A model generated the notes under the pieces. The model did not search any database. It saw only the letters and a program-made list of their open reading frames with translations, and had not been told where the DNA came from. Positions 14,010 through 14,157 of a DNA stretch of 14,157 bases are shown in pieces (positions within the stretch are counted from its first letter, which is position 1; every line of letters starts with the position of its first letter). This DNA is from CAZBEL01 sp964628055 (GTDB lineage: Bacteria; Fidelibacterota; Marinisomatia; Marinisomatales; TCS56), in contig CAZVNL010000048.1 in assembly GCA_964628055.1 (NCBI GenBank), positions 1 through 14,157 on the forward strand. The letters are read 5' to 3'. The translations under genes were made by a program, and so were the position numbers.

Positions 14010-14083
14010 GCCCCCGTAGCTCAGCTGGATAGAGCGTCTGCCTCCGGAGCAGAAGGTCTCAGGTTCGAATCCTGTCGGGGGTA
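14010..14083 (+). tRNA. tRNA-Arg (anticodon CCG)
   Basis: Cloverleaf with acceptor GCCCCCG/CGGGGGT (first pair G-U) and discriminator A14083. The D arm is GCTC/GAGC. The anticodon stem is TCTGC/GCAGA with loop CTCCGGA, placing CCG at 14044-14046 to read CGG, a common codon in the genes of this window. The T arm TCAGG-TTCGAAT-CCTGT has an outer U-U mismatch. CCA is not encoded. Confidence 0.96.
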
Positions 14084-14086
14084 CAC

Positions 14087-14110
14087 AACTGGTTTAATAT
14101 CAGTTTTTTT
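14087..14110 (+). terminator. Intrinsic terminator after tRNA-Arg
   Basis: AACTGGT (14087-14093) pairs with ATCAGTT (14099-14105), one pair being G-U, around a 5-base loop. A T run extends to 14110. It lies 3 bases after the tRNA discriminator, a usual spacing. It may also end read-through from folD. Confidence 0.7.
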
Positions 14111-14157
14111 ATTTATTGTCAGACACTCGATTTATTATGGCGTGAATTCAACTCGTA
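14111..14157. other. Short unassigned right edge
   Basis: 47 AT-rich bases beyond the terminator. An ATG here meets a stop after two codons, and I see no other feature. Confidence 0.5.

Noticed and set aside
14003..14010. TATATTTG as a Bacteroidota-type -7 element for tRNA-Arg (a similar octamer is at 14-21)
   Set aside because: It touches the first tRNA base, so transcription would start inside the tRNA; no matching -33 box is visible.
1..14157. Mobile elements, CRISPR arrays, toxin-antitoxin or defence genes
   Set aside because: No transposase, integrase, direct-repeat array or accessory gene is present; every sizeable gene is a recognised housekeeping or metabolic family.

Overview
The window is dense, ordinary bacterial chromosome. 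All genes lie on the + strand, base composition is near 50% GC, and there is no sign of a mobile element, CRISPR array or defence island. The organism cannot be named from this sequence. Shine-Dalgarno (SD) sites are mixed: several genes have good ones, but thrS, pheS and folD have none. PheS motif 2 reads RNEAIS...FHQVEG and FolD contains NATTTLCHSRT. Together these suggest a Gram-negative lineage of the Bacteroidota/Calditrichota/Marinimicrobia (FCB) type, as a low-confidence inference.

Layout. Bases 1-159 are a non-coding upstream region. Bases 160-3029 hold a two-gene lysine module: an ALDH7-family semialdehyde dehydrogenase and L-lysine 6-aminotransferase, which together convert lysine to 2-aminoadipate. 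The aminotransferase stop overlaps the GTG start of rsmI (16S rRNA methyltransferase). rsmI overlaps tmk (dTMP kinase), and tmk overlaps an S41 C-terminal processing protease, so 160-6010 looks like one transcription unit. tRNA-Val(GAC) and a probable terminator follow. Bases 6206-6338 are non-coding and carry a candidate promoter. From 6339 runs the classic translation cluster thrS-infC-rpmI-rplT-pheS-pheT, continued by zapA and folD. tRNA-Arg(CCG) and a terminator end the gene series at 14110. The last 47 bases hold nothing I can identify.

How the genes work together. The second half supplies the translation machinery: two aminoacyl-tRNA synthetases, IF3, L35, L20 and two tRNAs. A division factor (ZapA) and a one-carbon enzyme (FolD, source of formyl-THF for initiator tRNA and purines) ride along. 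The first half joins lysine catabolism to rRNA modification, dTTP synthesis and envelope proteolysis.

I found no undescribed multi-gene system. The most interesting signals are regulatory. infC appears to start at a non-canonical AUC codon inside the end of thrS, behind a perfect SD. A near-perfect hairpin (12 bp plus 3 bp) lies just inside the SD-less pheS gene. thrS may be transcribed as an almost leaderless mRNA.
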